A stretch of DNA of 64,000 bases from Pseudoclavibacter endophyticus (GTDB lineage: Bacteria > Actinomycetota > Actinomycetes > Actinomycetales > Microbacteriaceae), in contig NZ_WBJY01000001.1 in the NCBI RefSeq assembly GCF_008831085.1, positions 744,001 to 808,000 of the forward strand, in the 5' to 3' direction. The notes under the pieces are model-generated. The model saw only the letters and a list, made by a program, of their open reading frames with translations, was not told the origin of the DNA and ran no database searches. A program made the translations under genes and the position numbers. Every line of letters starts with the position of its first letter. The first letter of the stretch is position 1. Of this stretch, positions 8,954-19,262 are shown one piece after another.

Positions 8954-9994
8954 ATGACCGACGTGACGAGCGCAACCCCGCCATCGACCGATGCGGGGCG
9001 CGTTGCCGACCCCATCGCAGGGCAGTCGGTGCCCCGGCTGACGGCCGAGCAGCTCCGAGGCGCCATCGAGCGGATCCGCGAGAACGTGCGCCAGGTCATC
9101 ACGGGCAAGGATGAGCAGATCGAGCTCGCCCTCGTCGTGCTGCTGGCCGAGGGGCACCTCCTCGTCGAGGACGTTCCTGGCGTCGGCAAGACTGTGCTCG
9201 CGAAAACGCTCGCGGCGTCGATGAGCGCGACCGTCAACCGCATCCAGTTCACGCCCGACCTGTTGCCGAGCGACGTCACGGGCGTCGCGGTCTTCGACCA
9301 GGCCGATCGCCGATTCGAGTTCCAGCCGGGCCCCGTGTTCGCGAACGTCCTGATCGGCGACGAGATCAACCGCGCCTCGCCGAAGACCCAGTCGGCGCTG
9401 CTCGAGTGCATGGAGGAGCGGCAGGTGTCGATCGACGGCGACACGCACCGGCTGCCCGACCCGTTTACCGTGTTCGCCACGCAGAACCCGAGCGAGATGG
9501 AGGGCACCTATGCCCTGCCGGAGGCGCAGCGCGATCGCTTCCTCGCGCGGATGTCGATGGGCTACCCCGACCGCGACGCCGAGCTCGGCATGGTGGATGC
9601 GCGCGAGGGCGGTGACCCGCTCACCCGCGTCAGGCCTGTCGTCACCGCCGAGACGGTGCGCGCCATGATCAATGCGTGCAGCGAGGTCTACGTGGCGCCG
9701 CCCATCAAGAGCTACGTGGTCGACCTCGCCCGCGCCACGCGGGATCATGCGGACGTCCGCGTCGGCGTCAGCCCCCGCGCGACGCTCCACCTCATCCGCG
9801 CCGCGAGGGCCTCGGCGGCGATCTCCGGCCGCGACTACGTGGTGCCATCCGATGTCGCGGCGCTCGTCGCGCCCGTCTTCGCGCACCGCCTCATGCTGAA
9901 CACGCGCGGTGCCCGGGGCGGCATCGGCACGGGCGAAGCGGCGCGAGTGATCGAGCAGGTCCAGCAGCGCGTCGTTGCACCGACGGGCGTGTGA
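8954..9994 (+). CDS. MoxR-family AAA+ ATPase
   Basis: AAA+ chaperone-like ATPase; MoxR proteins are usually linked to assembly or maturation of partner complexes encoded next to them. 346 residues with Walker A VEDVPGVGKTVLAK, Walker B LIGDEINRASPKTQSALLE and the sensor region TVFATQNPSEMEGTYALPEAQRDRF. Translation is supported by GGAGG upstream of the ATG. It overlaps the DUF58 gene by four bases (GTGA) and that gene overlaps a transglutaminase-domain gene, the classical MoxR-DUF58-TgpA arrangement. The client is unknown. Confidence 0.93.
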   Translation: MTDVTSATPPSTDAGRVADPIAGQSVPRLTAEQLRGAIERIRENVRQVITGKDEQIELALVVLLAEGHLLVEDVPGVGKTVLAKTLAASMSATVNRIQFTPDLLPSDVTGVAVFDQADRRFEFQPGPVFANVLIGDEINRASPKTQSALLECMEERQVSIDGDTHRLPDPFTVFATQNPSEMEGTYALPEAQRDRFLARMSMGYPDRDAELGMVDAREGGDPLTRVRPVVTAETVRAMINACSEVYVAPPIKSYVVDLARATRDHADVRVGVSPRATLHLIRAARASAAISGRDYVVPSDVAALVAPVFAHRLMLNTRGARGGIGTGEAARVIEQVQQRVVAPTGV

Positions 9995-11463
9995 GCGCGG
10001 CAACGGGCATGACAACGCCCCTCGCGCCCCCGAGCCGCTCAGCGTCGAATCGCACCGGCGGAGAGGTCGCCGTCGCGAAGCGCCTGCGGCCGACGCGGCG
10101 TGCGGTGGGGATGCTCGTGGTCGGCATGCTCTTCGTGGTCGCCGCCGTTCTGTTCGGCCGCGCGGAGTTCATCGCGCTCGGCGCGTTTCTCGTGGCGCTG
10201 CCGGCCTGCACCTACGCCCTCCGGGCGCTGTTCAAGCCGCGCCTCGAGCTCGAGCGGCAGATCTTTCCGAGCACGATCGCGGTCGGCGACCGGCTTCGCG
10301 TGATTGCGGAGGTGCGAAACCGCTCGATCGTGGCGCTCGAGCCGGCGACCTATGTTGACTTGACCCCCGGCGCCGCCGTCTCGAGCATCGGTGGGGTCAT
10401 GCCGCAAGTCGGTTCGCGGCTTCGGCGGAGCGAGCGACACCGTCGTCGTCGCGTCGCCTACACGCTCACGACCATGCGCCGCGGGGTGCACGACATCGGT
10501 CCGCTGCTCCTCGAGAACATCGACGGGCTCGGTCTCACGCGCCGCGTGATCCGGGTCGGCGACCCCGAGTCCGTCGAGGTGTGGCCGCACGTGCACGACA
10601 TCGATTCGCTCGATGTGCCGGCGACGCGTCATGGGGGTGAGGTAGAGGCGGGCATCGCCGCGGCGGGCGACAGCGACGACGTGCTGACGCGCGAGTACCG
10701 GCGGGGAGACGCCATGCGACGGGTGCACTGGCGCGCGACCGCCCGCGCCGACGACCTGCGGGTGCGGCAGGAGGAGCATCACGCCGAGGTCTCGTCGCTC
10801 ATCATCCTCGACACCACGCGGTCTCCCATCGACGACGACGCCGACGCTGAGCCCGTCACGATCTTCGACATGATGGATGCGCCGGAGCAGGCCAGGGGCG
10901 CCCGTATCGACCCGGTGTTCGAGCACTGCGTTTCGGTTGCGGCCTCGGTGGCGGTCCGGTTGCACGAGCTCGGCTACGAGACCGAGCTGTTCGAGACCAA
11001 CGAGTTCCTCGACGGCGCAGACGATCCCCGCCTCGGCGGGCTGCGCGTCGCCAGCAAGGACTCGATGAGCTCGCTCATGCGCCACCTCATGCATACGCAG
11101 CCGAACGCCCTCGGCGACACCCCCGAGCGCCCGAGCACGGTGGGTCACATCGCGCAGCGGGCCCTGCGCATCGGTCGCGCCCCGATCGTGTACGTGCATC
11201 GGGAGCTGGCGGGCGACGATCTCGCTGCGATTCGCGACCTCGGCCGGGTCGGCACCCCCGCCATCGCGGTGATCGTCGGCGATCACGCGGGCCCCGCGAC
11301 GCCCAGCGGCAAGCGCGTGGCCGGCGTCCAGCGAGACTTCGCGCGCGAGGGCTGGGAGGTCGTCGTCATGTCGACCGCGCACGCCGACCCGTGGGCGAGC
11401 GCATCGCGCGTGGGCGCCCCGCGCGGCGGGGCGCGGCCGGCGGCGAAGGGGGCACACGCATGA
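9991..11463 (+). CDS. DUF58 domain-containing membrane protein
   Basis: Partner of the MoxR ATPase in the same operon; exact role unknown. From a GTG at 9991 that overlaps the MoxR stop it is 490 residues. Two hydrophobic helices lie at about residues 38-75, followed by a soluble domain with the DUF58 signature REYRRGDAMRRVHWRATAR near residues 233-251, then a von Willebrand A-like segment (SLIILDTTRSP). An ATG at 10009 in the same frame is an alternative start. The ATGA overlap with the next gene indicates one transcription and translation unit. Confidence 0.88.
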   Translation: MSAATGMTTPLAPPSRSASNRTGGEVAVAKRLRPTRRAVGMLVVGMLFVVAAVLFGRAEFIALGAFLVALPACTYALRALFKPRLELERQIFPSTIAVGDRLRVIAEVRNRSIVALEPATYVDLTPGAAVSSIGGVMPQVGSRLRRSERHRRRRVAYTLTTMRRGVHDIGPLLLENIDGLGLTRRVIRVGDPESVEVWPHVHDIDSLDVPATRHGGEVEAGIAAAGDSDDVLTREYRRGDAMRRVHWRATARADDLRVRQEEHHAEVSSLIILDTTRSPIDDDADAEPVTIFDMMDAPEQARGARIDPVFEHCVSVAASVAVRLHELGYETELFETNEFLDGADDPRLGGLRVASKDSMSSLMRHLMHTQPNALGDTPERPSTVGHIAQRALRIGRAPIVYVHRELAGDDLAAIRDLGRVGTPAIAVIVGDHAGPATPSGKRVAGVQRDFAREGWEVVVMSTAHADPWASASRVGAPRGGARPAAKGAHA

Positions 11464-13970
11464 CGCAGACGCAGCGCGGCCGTCGCCCTCCCGCGCCGTC
11501 GTCCCGAGAACGCGCGACCGGGCTTGGCGCACGTGCGCGAGGGGGCGGCTCGGCAGGCCACCGCCCCGCTGCGCGCGCGAGCGGCACCCGGCTTCCGGTG
11601 CGCGACCCCGGCTCGACGGGCTCATGGTTCGTCTCGGTGTCGCTGCTTCTCGTGATCTCAGCGGCATCGCTGCTCGCCCTTCCCCTGTTCACGACGACGG
11701 GCTGGGCCGTCGACGCCATCGTGATGGCGGTGTCGGTCATCGGCGGGGCGGCACTCGTGCGCACATTCACCGGCGGCGTCCTGTGGCCGGCCCTTGCGTC
11801 GGTCGCGGCGTTCATCGTCGTGCTCTCGCTGCGCCTGCAACCCGACTCGGTCGTCGACTTCTTCGCCGTGTGGGGGCGCGAAGGCATGCTGCTCATCGAG
11901 CAGTTGGCGTCGGATGCTCCGCCGCTGCGCGAGACGCATGCGGCGGTGACCGCGCTCGTCGCGGTCGTCGGCGTCGTCGCGGCGCTCTGCGATCTCTTCG
12001 TGTTCGGGCTGCGCGGCCGCGTATCGGCGGTGCTGCCGCTGATCGTGTTCCCGATCCTGCCCGTCGCGCTCGGCGTGCCCGAGATCGACCTGTGGCCGAC
12101 CATGTGGCTCGCCGGCGCGTTCGTGATCTACCTCTTCGCGACCACCTGGTGGCACCAGCGGATCGCCGACGAGCGGCTCGCCGATGCGGGGTACCTCGTC
12201 GACAGTCGCGGCGTGAGCGGCTGGTTCGGTGCCGTCGGGATGGCCGCGGCCGGGCTCGTCATCGCGTTGGTCGCGTCAATCGTGGTGCCGACGCCCGCGG
12301 GCGTGGCCTGGCTGACGCAGGGGACCGGCGCATCGCTATCGACGAACCGGGCGAACCCCATCCTCGATCTCGGCGACGACCTGCGGCGGAGCGATCCGGT
12401 CGACGTGCTGCAGTACGCCACTTCGATTTCGTCGGGCCCGCTGCCGTATCTGGCGCTCGTGACGCTCACCCAGCTCGACGGCGCGAGCGAGTGGTCACCT
12501 GGCGAGTTCGCGGCCGACGCGACGACGGACGGCGGCGCGCGACTGCCGGAACCCGCGGGCGTGTCCGCCGAGGCACCGACCACCTCGTTCGGCGCGAACA
12601 TTGTCGTCGAACAGGGCGTGAGCCCCTATCTGCCGCATCCGGGGGTACCCCTCCAGGTGCAGAACCTCACGACGGAGTACGGGCTCCAGGCGTCGACGGG
12701 TGACCTGCGCGAACTGGCCGGGGAGGCGCTCGGCCAGCATTTCGAGTACTCGGGTCTGCGCCTCGACGCCTCGCCCGACCTCATCGCCTCGGCGCCGTAC
12801 CTCGTGCCCGATGAGCTGGCGGGCCTCACCGCGGTGCCCGACGGGGCGGCGGCCGCGCGCATCCGTAGTGAGCTCGAGGGCATCGTCGACCCGAACTCGT
12901 CGCACTACGTGCAGGCGCAGCAGGTACAGGCCTACCTGACGAGCGATGCGTTCACGTACTCGGAGGTCTCGCCCGTCGCCGAGGGCTACGACGGCACCAA
13001 CCTCGACGTGACCGCACAGTTCCTCGACGTCAAGTCCGGATACTGCGTGCACTTCTCGAGCGCCATGGCGATCATGGCTCGCATGCTCGGCATCCCGTCT
13101 CGGGTCCAGGTCGGATTCACGCCGGGCACGCCCGTCTCGATCAACTCGCAGGACCAGCTCGTCTATCAGGTCACGAGTCGTGACCTGCACTCCTGGGCCG
13201 AACTGTGGGTCGAGGGCTACGGATGGGTGCCATTCGAGGCGACGCCGGCCGCCGGGGTGGGGAACACGGTCGTGCCCGATGTGACGGAGACCGGTCTGGA
13301 TCTGCCCGAGTCCCCGGAAGCGACCGAAGAGGCACCGCAGGCGGACGAGGAGGTCGAGCAGACGGCGTTGCCGGAGGCGAGCCCGACGAGCGACACCGTC
13401 GACCCGGAATCCGCCCCGATCGGCTCCGAGGGGGATGCTCTCGCCTGGCTCGGACCCGCCGTGGGCGTCGCGGCACTCGTCCTGCTCGCGCTGCTGTTCG
13501 TGCTCGCGATCCCGGCGCTCGCGCGCACGCTGCAGCGCCGGCGGCGACGAGCCCTGGTCACCGGCGGAGCGCCGGGCGCCGCGGCCATCGCGTGGCGGGA
13601 GCTGCTCGCGGAGGCCCGCGACCACCGCGCGGGCGTGCCGATGGGTGCTGACGTCCGCGCACAGGAGGATCGCCTCGCAGAGCTCGCGACGGCAGCGCCG
13701 GCGGCTGCGCCCGCGGGGAGCCCCGCCGCCGACGAGATCCGAACCGCGCTCGAACGGCTGCGCGTCGCGGTCGAACGGGCGGCGTTCGCGCGGCCCGATG
13801 CGGGAGGCGAGTGGCCGGACTGGTCGGACGTCGAGCGCGTCGAGCGCGGCATCCGCGACGGGTCGACGCGCCGCGGCAGGGCTCGCGCCGTCCTCGCCCC
13901 CGCCTCGCTGACGCGCGGCGCTCGAGCACGACGCGCCCGGGCCCGGATGCCCGCGGGGCGCGGCCGATGA
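11460..13970 (+). CDS. transglutaminase-like membrane protein (TgpA/DUF3488 type)
   Basis: Large membrane protein of 836 residues with an externally placed cysteine-protease-like transglutaminase core. A basic N-terminus (~45 residues) is followed by roughly six transmembrane helices up to residue ~285, a long extracellular region, and one C-terminal helix (AWLGPAVGVAALVLLALLF) before a cytoplasmic tail. The catalytic triad region is intact: Cys in GYCVHFSSAMA, His in RDLHSWAELW, acidic residue in WVPFEATP. It overlaps DUF58 upstream and recG downstream (ATGA each). The substrate is unknown; wall-peptide cross-linking or cleavage is a guess from location only. Confidence 0.88.
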   Translation: MTQTQRGRRPPAPSSRERATGLGARARGGGSAGHRPAARASGTRLPVRDPGSTGSWFVSVSLLLVISAASLLALPLFTTTGWAVDAIVMAVSVIGGAALVRTFTGGVLWPALASVAAFIVVLSLRLQPDSVVDFFAVWGREGMLLIEQLASDAPPLRETHAAVTALVAVVGVVAALCDLFVFGLRGRVSAVLPLIVFPILPVALGVPEIDLWPTMWLAGAFVIYLFATTWWHQRIADERLADAGYLVDSRGVSGWFGAVGMAAAGLVIALVASIVVPTPAGVAWLTQGTGASLSTNRANPILDLGDDLRRSDPVDVLQYATSISSGPLPYLALVTLTQLDGASEWSPGEFAADATTDGGARLPEPAGVSAEAPTTSFGANIVVEQGVSPYLPHPGVPLQVQNLTTEYGLQASTGDLRELAGEALGQHFEYSGLRLDASPDLIASAPYLVPDELAGLTAVPDGAAAARIRSELEGIVDPNSSHYVQAQQVQAYLTSDAFTYSEVSPVAEGYDGTNLDVTAQFLDVKSGYCVHFSSAMAIMARMLGIPSRVQVGFTPGTPVSINSQDQLVYQVTSRDLHSWAELWVEGYGWVPFEATPAAGVGNTVVPDVTETGLDLPESPEATEEAPQADEEVEQTALPEASPTSDTVDPESAPIGSEGDALAWLGPAVGVAALVLLALLFVLAIPALARTLQRRRRRALVTGGAPGAAAIAWRELLAEARDHRAGVPMGADVRAQEDRLAELATAAPAAAPAGSPAADEIRTALERLRVAVERAAFARPDAGGEWPDWSDVERVERGIRDGSTRRGRARAVLAPASLTRGARARRARARMPAGRGR

Positions 13971-16213
13971 GTCCCCGCAAGCGGCCGGACGCCACGGGAG
14001 ACGCGCCGATCCTACGGCTCGTCGGCGCTGATCCGTTCGACCTCGATTCGCTGCTCGCCGAGTTCATGGGTGCCGCCAACGCGAAGGCGCTCGATCGCGA
14101 CTTCGGTATCCGGCGCGTCGACGATCTGCTGCACCACTATCCGCGGCGGTACGCGACACGCGGGCAACTGACGGCGATCGCCGAGACCCCGATCGGTGAG
14201 CACGTGACGCTCGTGGCCGAGGTCCGAAGCGTGCAGGAGCGCAAGATGCGGCAGCGGAGCGGCTCGATCACGGAGGTCACGATCTTCGACGGGCGCGCGA
14301 CGGCGACGCTCACGTTCTTCAACCAGCCGTGGCGCGTCAGGGACCTCCGACCCGGCGACCGCGGCACGTTCTCGGGTAAGGCGACGCTCTATCGGGGCGG
14401 GATCCAGCTCGCGCACCCCGATTTCGAGCTGTTCGAGGAGGAGGATCAGCAGGTCGGCATCGCCGGCGAGACGGACGTCGAGAGGTGGGCGTCGGAGCTC
14501 CTGCCCATCTACCCGGCGTCCGCGGCGATGCCGAGCTGGCGCATCGCCCAGCTCATCGCGGAAGCGCTGACGGCGCTCGGTCCACTGCCCGACCCGGTGC
14601 CCGAGTTCGTCCGCGCGGAAGCGGCATCCATGGGCTACGACGCCGCGCTTCGCGCAATGCATGCGCCCGCGACGATGTCGCAGGTCTCCACGGCGCGTCG
14701 TGCGCTTCGCCTCACCGAGGCGTTCGTGTTGCAGACCGCGCTGCTGCAGCAGCGCCGCGCGGCGCGGGCGGTCGCGTCATCGCCCCGGACGACCGGGCAG
14801 GGCAGCCTGCTCGCGCGGTTCGACGCAGCGCTGTCGTTCGAGCTCACGGGCGACCAACGGGCCGTCGGCGACGAGATCGCGCGCGAGCTCGGCGACACGG
14901 CGCCAATGCAGCGGCTCGTGCAGGGCGAGGTCGGCTCCGGCAAGACCGTCGTCGCGGTGCGGGCCATGCTTCAGGTCGCCGATGCGGCGGGACAGTCGGC
15001 CCTGCTCGCGCCGACCGAGGTGCTCGCGACGCAGCACGTGCGCTCGATCGCCGCGCAGCTCGGGCCCGAGCTCATGGGCGAGGTGCAGCCGACGTTGCTG
15101 ACGGGAGGCATGCCGCAGTCGGAGCGTCGGCGCGCGCTGCTGCGCATCGCGTCCGGCGATGCGCGCATCGTTGTCGGCACGCACGCGCTGCTCGGCGATG
15201 CCGTGTCGTTCTTCGACCTCGGCCTCGTCGTCGTCGATGAGCAGCACCGCTTCGGCGTCGAGCAGCGTGAGCGATTGCGCGCCAAGTCCGACGCCCCGCC
15301 GCACCTGCTCGTGCTCACCGCGACGCCGATTCCCCGCACGGTCGCGATGACGGTCTTCGGCGACCTCGATGTGTCGACGATCGCCGAGTTGCCGGGCGGG
15401 CGCGCCGGCATCACGACCCACGTCGTGCCGGCGGGCGAGCGCCCGGGCTGGCTCGACCGGGCCTGGGCGCGCACCGGCGAGGAACTCGGACGGGGGCGTC
15501 AGGCGTTCATCGTCTGCCCGGCCATCGAGGTCGGTGACGACGGCACCGAGCCTCTCGGCGACGAGGACGAGGGGGATGCGGCGGGGGCGTCGGCATTGCC
15601 CGTCTCGGTCGAGGCCGTCGCCGCGCTCGCGCGGGAGCGGCCCGAGCTCGCCGGCCGCACGGTCGCCGAGCTGCACGGCCGCATGCCGAGCGATGAGAAG
15701 GACGCGATCATGCGCCGATTCGCCGAGGGCGGGATCGACGTGCTCGTCGCCACGACGGTCATCGAGGTCGGCGTGAACGTGCCGAACGCGAGCGTCATGA
15801 TGGTGATGGGGGCCGAGCGTTTCGGCGTTTCGCAGCTGCACCAGCTTCGTGGACGGGTCGGTCGCGGCGAGCACGCCGGCCTCTGCCTGCTCGTGACCGA
15901 GGCCGAAGCGGAGTCGACGGGGCGGGAACGTGTCGAGGCCGTCGCGTCGACGCTCGACGGGTTCGAGCTCGCCCAGCGCGACCTGGAACTGCGACGCGAG
16001 GGCGACGTGCTCGGCTCCGCGCAGTCGGGCGCGACCTCGTCGCTGCGGTTGCTGCGCGTCGCGCGCGACGGCGACCTCATCGATCTCGCGCGATCGGCCG
16101 CGGGAGAGGTGCTCGAGGCCGACCCGGCGCTCGAGAGCGTCGAGCACGAGCCACTGCTGGCCGCTCTGGCGCGTATCCGTGATGAGCAGCGCGCGTTCCT
16201 GGAGAAGTCGTAG
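13967..16213 (+). CDS. recG: ATP-dependent DNA helicase RecG
   Basis: Branch-migrating helicase that remodels stalled forks and recombination intermediates. The ATG at 13967 overlaps the preceding stop and gives 748 residues. Order: N-terminal wedge/OB domain (FGIRRVDDLLHHYPRRY to about residue 200), Walker A EVGSGKTVVA, DEQH box VVDEQHRFGVEQR, motif III LTATPIPRT, and the C-terminal helicase domain with TTVIEVGVNVPNA and QLHQLRGRVGRG. Unusual only in being downstream of moxR-DUF58-TgpA. A longer upstream open frame is not used because it would run through the previous gene. Confidence 0.95.
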   Translation: MSPRKRPDATGDAPILRLVGADPFDLDSLLAEFMGAANAKALDRDFGIRRVDDLLHHYPRRYATRGQLTAIAETPIGEHVTLVAEVRSVQERKMRQRSGSITEVTIFDGRATATLTFFNQPWRVRDLRPGDRGTFSGKATLYRGGIQLAHPDFELFEEEDQQVGIAGETDVERWASELLPIYPASAAMPSWRIAQLIAEALTALGPLPDPVPEFVRAEAASMGYDAALRAMHAPATMSQVSTARRALRLTEAFVLQTALLQQRRAARAVASSPRTTGQGSLLARFDAALSFELTGDQRAVGDEIARELGDTAPMQRLVQGEVGSGKTVVAVRAMLQVADAAGQSALLAPTEVLATQHVRSIAAQLGPELMGEVQPTLLTGGMPQSERRRALLRIASGDARIVVGTHALLGDAVSFFDLGLVVVDEQHRFGVEQRERLRAKSDAPPHLLVLTATPIPRTVAMTVFGDLDVSTIAELPGGRAGITTHVVPAGERPGWLDRAWARTGEELGRGRQAFIVCPAIEVGDDGTEPLGDEDEGDAAGASALPVSVEAVAALARERPELAGRTVAELHGRMPSDEKDAIMRRFAEGGIDVLVATTVIEVGVNVPNASVMMVMGAERFGVSQLHQLRGRVGRGEHAGLCLLVTEAEAESTGRERVEAVASTLDGFELAQRDLELRREGDVLGSAQSGATSSLRLLRVARDGDLIDLARSAAGEVLEADPALESVEHEPLLAALARIRDEQRAFLEKS

Positions 16214-16253
16214 CGCCACGCCCGGGCACCAGGGCGGCGTGAGGCGCGGCGGC

Positions 16254-16259
16254 TAGCAT
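16254..16259 (+). promoter_or_regulatory. -10 box upstream of the 16290 membrane protein
   Basis: TAGCAT, followed by a leader of about 24 nt containing GAGAGG (16278-16283) six bases before the GTG at 16290. This supports that start and a separate transcription unit after recG. Confidence 0.4.
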
Positions 16260-16289
16260 GGCCGCGCCACCCATCACGAGAGGTTGACT

Positions 16290-16925
16290 GTGCCGAACCG
16301 TTCTGCCGCCGTCGTACCCGCCCACCCCACCACGGGGCCGCTCCAACGTCCCGCCGCGCTGGCCGCGCTGGTCGTGTTGGCCGCGTTCGTGCTCGCCTTC
16401 GCGCTGGCGTTCATCGCCGCGCCGTCCGCCGTGACGGCGGCACCGGCCGAAGCCGCGGGGCCCTCGTCGTCGGCCGGATTCGGGGGTGGGACCGCGACGC
16501 AGGCGCCCCAGCAGCCGGACGATTCGGCCGCGGCGGCCGGCGGCGCTCCCGCCTGGCTGATGATCGTCGTGGGACTCGTCGGCGTCATCGTGATCGTCGC
16601 CGCCATCATCGCCTTCATGGCGGTCGCTCGCCGCAACCGCGAGATGCGCGATCGGGTGGCGGGCCCGCACAGCGGGTCGTCCGACCCTGTTGCCGGGCCG
16701 GCGCCCGGCGTGGCGGAGGCGCCCCTGCCCGGCCCCATCATCCAGGAGCGCGGGGGTCACCAGGACGCCAACGTGCCGGGTGATGCCGCGAACGCGCCCG
16801 GCGATCCCCTTCCTCCTCGCGACGAGGTGCCAGGCGACGACGTGCCCCCGCAGCGCGGGGTTGCCGAGCCCGGCGATCACGGAGGCGGTCCTGGCGCCGA
16901 CGGCACTGGCCGCCGTGCCGACTAG
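16290..16925 (+). CDS. hypothetical membrane protein
   Basis: Not recognised. 211 residues from the GTG at 16290, chosen because GAGAGG sits six bases upstream; an in-frame TTG at 16284 would leave no space for that site. Residues ~20-45 form a hydrophobic helix ending in a small-residue Ala-rich stretch, which could be a signal anchor or cleaved signal. A Gly/Ser/Ala/Gln-rich linker follows, then a second strong helix at about 85-112 ([20 protein letters not shown]) and a basic then Pro/Gly/Asp-rich disordered tail. Low-complexity composition makes homology calls unreliable. Confidence 0.6.
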   Translation: MPNRSAAVVPAHPTTGPLQRPAALAALVVLAAFVLAFALAFIAAPSAVTAAPAEAAGPSSSAGFGGGTATQAPQQPDDSAAAAGGAPAWLMIVVGLVGVIVIVAAIIAFMAVARRNREMRDRVAGPHSGSSDPVAGPAPGVAEAPLPGPIIQERGGHQDANVPGDAANAPGDPLPPRDEVPGDDVPPQRGVAEPGDHGGGPGADGTGRRAD

Positions 16926-17010
16926 CGCATGGAATCTGCGAACCGCGGCGTTTCCGTGCGACGTGCGACACGCTCGCCGCTCGTCGTCCAGGCGTGCGCG
17001 CGCCCGGCTC

Positions 17011-17016
17011 TAGGCT
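17011..17016 (+). promoter_or_regulatory. -10 box for coaD (leaderless start)
   Basis: TAGGCT seven bases before the coaD ATG at 17024. It selects this start over an in-frame ATG ten codons upstream. Confidence 0.6.
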
Positions 17017-17023
17017 TAACCGC

Positions 17024-17527
17024 ATGAGCACAGTCGCCGTCGTACCGGGGTCGTTCGACCCGATTACCCTTGGCCACCTCGACGTGATCGTTCGCGCCGC
17101 GAACCTGTTCGACGAGGTGCACGTGCTCGTCGTGCACAACCCGGGAAAGACGGCGCTCATCCCGATCTCGCGTCGGGTCGAGCTCATCGAGGAGGCCCTC
17201 GCCGACGCCAGGGTGCGTGGCGACGTGCGCGTCGCCAGTTGGAGCATGGGGCTCCTCGTCGACTACTGCACCGATGTGCGGGCCAACCTCATCATCAAGG
17301 GGCTGCGCGGCCAGAACGACGTGGCGTATGAGACGCCCATGGCGATCGTCAATCGCGACCTCGCGAACATCGAGACCATCTTCATGCTCCCCGACCCGCG
17401 CAACGCGCATGTGTCGAGTTCCCTCGTTCGGCAGGTGGCGGGGCTCGGCGGCGACGTCTCGCCCTACGTGCCTGCGAACGTGAAGACGTTCTTGCAGGGT
17501 GGCATGGACACCACGATCACGAGCTGA
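17024..17527 (+). CDS. coaD: pantetheine-phosphate adenylyltransferase
   Basis: Penultimate step of coenzyme A synthesis: 4'-phosphopantetheine + ATP to dephospho-CoA. 167 residues from the ATG at 17024. The nucleotidyltransferase T/HxGH motif is in [14 protein letters not shown], and the second signature is [11 protein letters not shown]. The pathway's first enzyme, coaA, is encoded at 38.4-39.4 kb in this same window. The start is fixed by a leaderless -10 box. Confidence 0.96.
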   Translation: MSTVAVVPGSFDPITLGHLDVIVRAANLFDEVHVLVVHNPGKTALIPISRRVELIEEALADARVRGDVRVASWSMGLLVDYCTDVRANLIIKGLRGQNDVAYETPMAIVNRDLANIETIFMLPDPRNAHVSSSLVRQVAGLGGDVSPYVPANVKTFLQGGMDTTITS

Positions 17528-17595
17528 GCCCGCGGCGTTCGCGCTGCGCGCATCCGGATGCACCGCCGGAGAAGGTCTCGCCAGCCCGCCGCCCG

Positions 17596-17601
17596 TAGAC
17601 T
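17596..17601 (+). promoter_or_regulatory. -10 box for the DUF177 gene (leaderless start)
   Basis: TAGACT six bases before the GTG at 17608. It would drive the DUF177-rpmF-rnc-mutM unit. Confidence 0.6.
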
Positions 17602-17607
17602 CACAGG

Positions 17608-18141
17608 GTGTCTGTGTCGCCATTCCAATTCAATGTCCGCACCCTGATCGGGAAGCCGGGCGAGATGCGCGAGCTCGAGCGCGAGGTCATGACGCCCGAG
17701 CAAATCGGTGAGGGCTTGCTGAAGGTTCCAGCCGGCTCAGCGCTCGACCTCGACGTGCGTCTTGAGAGCCTGCACGACGGCATCCTGGCCACCGCGAATG
17801 TCGTGGTGCCCACCGCCGGAGAGTGCAGCAGGTGCCTCACCACGATCGACGAAGACCTCCAAGTCGAATTCACGGAACTCTTCGCGTATGCTCGAGACGA
17901 AGCGCTCGAATACGAGGTAAGCGACGATTGCGTCGACTTGGAACCCCCGATTCGCGACGCGGTAGTGCTCGCACTGCCGTTTCAACCGGTGTGTCAGCCG
18001 GACTGCCTGGGCCTCGACCCCGAGACTGGTGAGAAGCTCACCCAGCCTCGCCCTGAGCGGGCGAGCGAGGTTGATCCTCGCTGGGCGTCCCTGCTCGATT
18101 TCGACGCTTCTGAGCCGGGTCAGACTCCAGCCAGCGAGTAA
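17608..18141 (+). CDS. YceD family protein (DUF177)
   Basis: Member of the YceD/DUF177 family, conserved just upstream of rpmF in most bacteria and linked to 23S rRNA/large-subunit biogenesis; the biochemical role is not settled. 177 residues from a GTG with a leaderless -10 box. Four cysteines in two pairs, ECSRC near residue 74 and CQPDC near 131, look like a zinc site, as in many family members. Followed by rpmF (L32) 71 bp downstream, the usual arrangement. Confidence 0.9.
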   Translation: MSVSPFQFNVRTLIGKPGEMRELEREVMTPEQIGEGLLKVPAGSALDLDVRLESLHDGILATANVVVPTAGECSRCLTTIDEDLQVEFTELFAYARDEALEYEVSDDCVDLEPPIRDAVVLALPFQPVCQPDCLGLDPETGEKLTQPRPERASEVDPRWASLLDFDASEPGQTPASE

Positions 18142-18212
18142 CCCGGGCCGTGACGGCGTGCGCCGCGATGCGGCCGCACCGCAAGCATTCATGACAAGAG
18201 AGGTACGAGAGA

Positions 18213-18416
18213 ATGGCTCTCCCCAAGCGCAAGATGAGCCGCTCGAACACGCGTTCGCGTCGTTCGCAGTGGAAGGCTCAGGTTCCCACGCTCGTCAAGA
18301 CCGTTGAGAACGGCAAGGTCACCTACAGCCTTCCGCACCGCGCGAAGCTCGTCGAAGACCAGGCCGGCACGCCCCTGTACTACGAGTACAAGGGCCGCAA
18401 GGTCGCCGACGCGTAA
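18213..18416 (+). CDS. rpmF: 50S ribosomal protein L32
   Basis: 67 residues, start [22 protein letters not shown], which is the conserved L32 N-terminus. No zinc-finger cysteines are present, so this is the non-zinc (C-minus) form. It is preceded by AGAGAGG-like purines before the ATG and followed four bases later by the rnc GTG, so ribosomal protein and RNase III are made from the same message. Confidence 0.96.
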   Translation: MALPKRKMSRSNTRSRRSQWKAQVPTLVKTVENGKVTYSLPHRAKLVEDQAGTPLYYEYKGRKVADA

Positions 18417-18420
18417 CCAC

Positions 18421-19260
<840 letters not shown>

Positions 19261-19262
19261 GC

